The notes under the pieces were generated by a model, which saw only the letters and a list, made by a program, of their open reading frames with translations, ran no database searches and had not been told where the DNA came from. Shown piece by piece: positions 63,693-64,000 of a DNA stretch of 64,000 nucleotides. Numbering within the stretch: the stretch's first letter is position 1; every line of letters starts with the position of its first letter. Source of the DNA: Bacillota bacterium (GTDB lineage: Bacteria; Bacillota; Clostridia; Acetivibrionales; DSM-1351); contig JAEVZU010000179.1 in the NCBI GenBank assembly GCA_023392075.1, forward strand, positions 3,191 through 67,190, in the 5' to 3' direction. Both the position numbers and the translations under genes were made by a program.

Positions 63693-63950
63693 ATGCGTCC
63701 TGTTCTTTTTCGTATAACTGTTTTTGAATTTTTACCTGTTTTTTCTTATGAGGACATTCCAAAAATCAAAGAGCGAATGTGCTTGTCGGAGCATCCTTTC
63801 GGAACTGTTAAATGGTATCACGGAGCCCACTACTTATTATGCAAGGGCAAAGAAAAAGCAACAGCTGAGCTGAGGCTTGGTTTCCTTGCCTATAATTTGA
63901 GAAGGGCCATCAAAATGGTGGGTGTCAAAAGGTTAATTGAAGCAATGTAG
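63693..63950 (+). pseudogene. C-terminal fragment of an IS1182-type transposase
   Basis: The frame from about 63735 to the stop reads SEHPFGTVKWYHGAHYLLCK, then GKEKATAELRLGFLAYNLRR and AIKMVGVKRLIEA. This is the typical C-terminal end of IS1182-family DDE transposases (EHPFGTIK … LAYNLKR). The upstream DDE domain is missing and the nominal ATG 63693 has no ribosome binding site. It is a transposase remnant marking a past insertion near the window edge. Confidence 0.75.
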
Positions 63951-64000
63951 GAGATAATCCTCCTTATTTTCGAACAAAATTCAAAAAAACACCCGATTTG

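Overview
The window reads as a chromosomal segment of a low-GC, Gram-positive, anaerobic Clostridia-type bacterium, probably a plant-polysaccharide degrader of the Ruminiclostridium kind. That placement is inferred from several things together: strong GGAGG ribosome binding sites with occasional GTG and TTG starts, a membrane pyrophosphatase, rubrerythrin with PerR, an S-layer-homology (SLH) anchored giant glycan-active protein, and an LplA/LplB/YtcP-type oligosaccharide importer without its own ATPase. No tRNA, rRNA or CRISPR array was recognised.

Layout. 1-12.4 kb is mostly core metabolism: the end of a YhgE/Pip membrane protein, a DUF4234 protein, a K+-independent-type H+-pyrophosphatase, a small hypothetical protein, an orphan immunity-like gene, O-acetylhomoserine sulfhydrylase, RqcH, an aminotransferase, a VOC protein and a DUF362 protein. 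12.5-14.8 kb holds an AraC regulator followed by a terpenoid-cyclase-like/VOC fusion. 14.9-19.1 kb is a metal and oxidative stress block: P-type ATPase with CsoR and its operator, rubrerythrin, PerR with its operator, and a 5'-truncated metallo-beta-lactamase-fold pseudogene. A secreted subtilisin follows, then about 1.1 kb of decayed DNA (a methyltransferase pseudogene and another gene tail). 22-30.5 kb carries redox enzymes (a nitroreductase, three SDRs, a QueG-like iron-sulfur protein), a glycosyltransferase and AraC/MarR regulators with visible operators.

30.5-35.7 kb is a small carbohydrate locus (GH2, a GPH-family sugar symporter, an AraC regulator). 36.7-39.3 kb is an Rrf2-methyltransferase-MATE cluster. 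40.3-42.7 kb holds a LysR regulator divergent from a PurA-like ligase whose purine-binding motifs depart from the canonical ones. Its downstream gene has been cut away to a ribosome binding site and three codons.

43.5-62.1 kb is one coherent polysaccharide-utilisation locus, all on the minus strand: a 2113-residue SLH-anchored beta-helix protein, a solute-importer trio (LplB, YtcP, LplA), a membrane-spanning AraC sensor-regulator, a GH29 fucosidase, a secreted beta-helix/ricin-lectin protein and a GH95 fucosidase. My reading is that the surface proteins cut a fucosylated pectin-like polymer, the importer brings in oligosaccharides, and the cytoplasmic GH29 and GH95 enzymes strip fucose or galactose-type residues. 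The right edge holds gene debris, an RNase H gene and an IS1182-type transposase tail, which suggests a mobile or recombined boundary.
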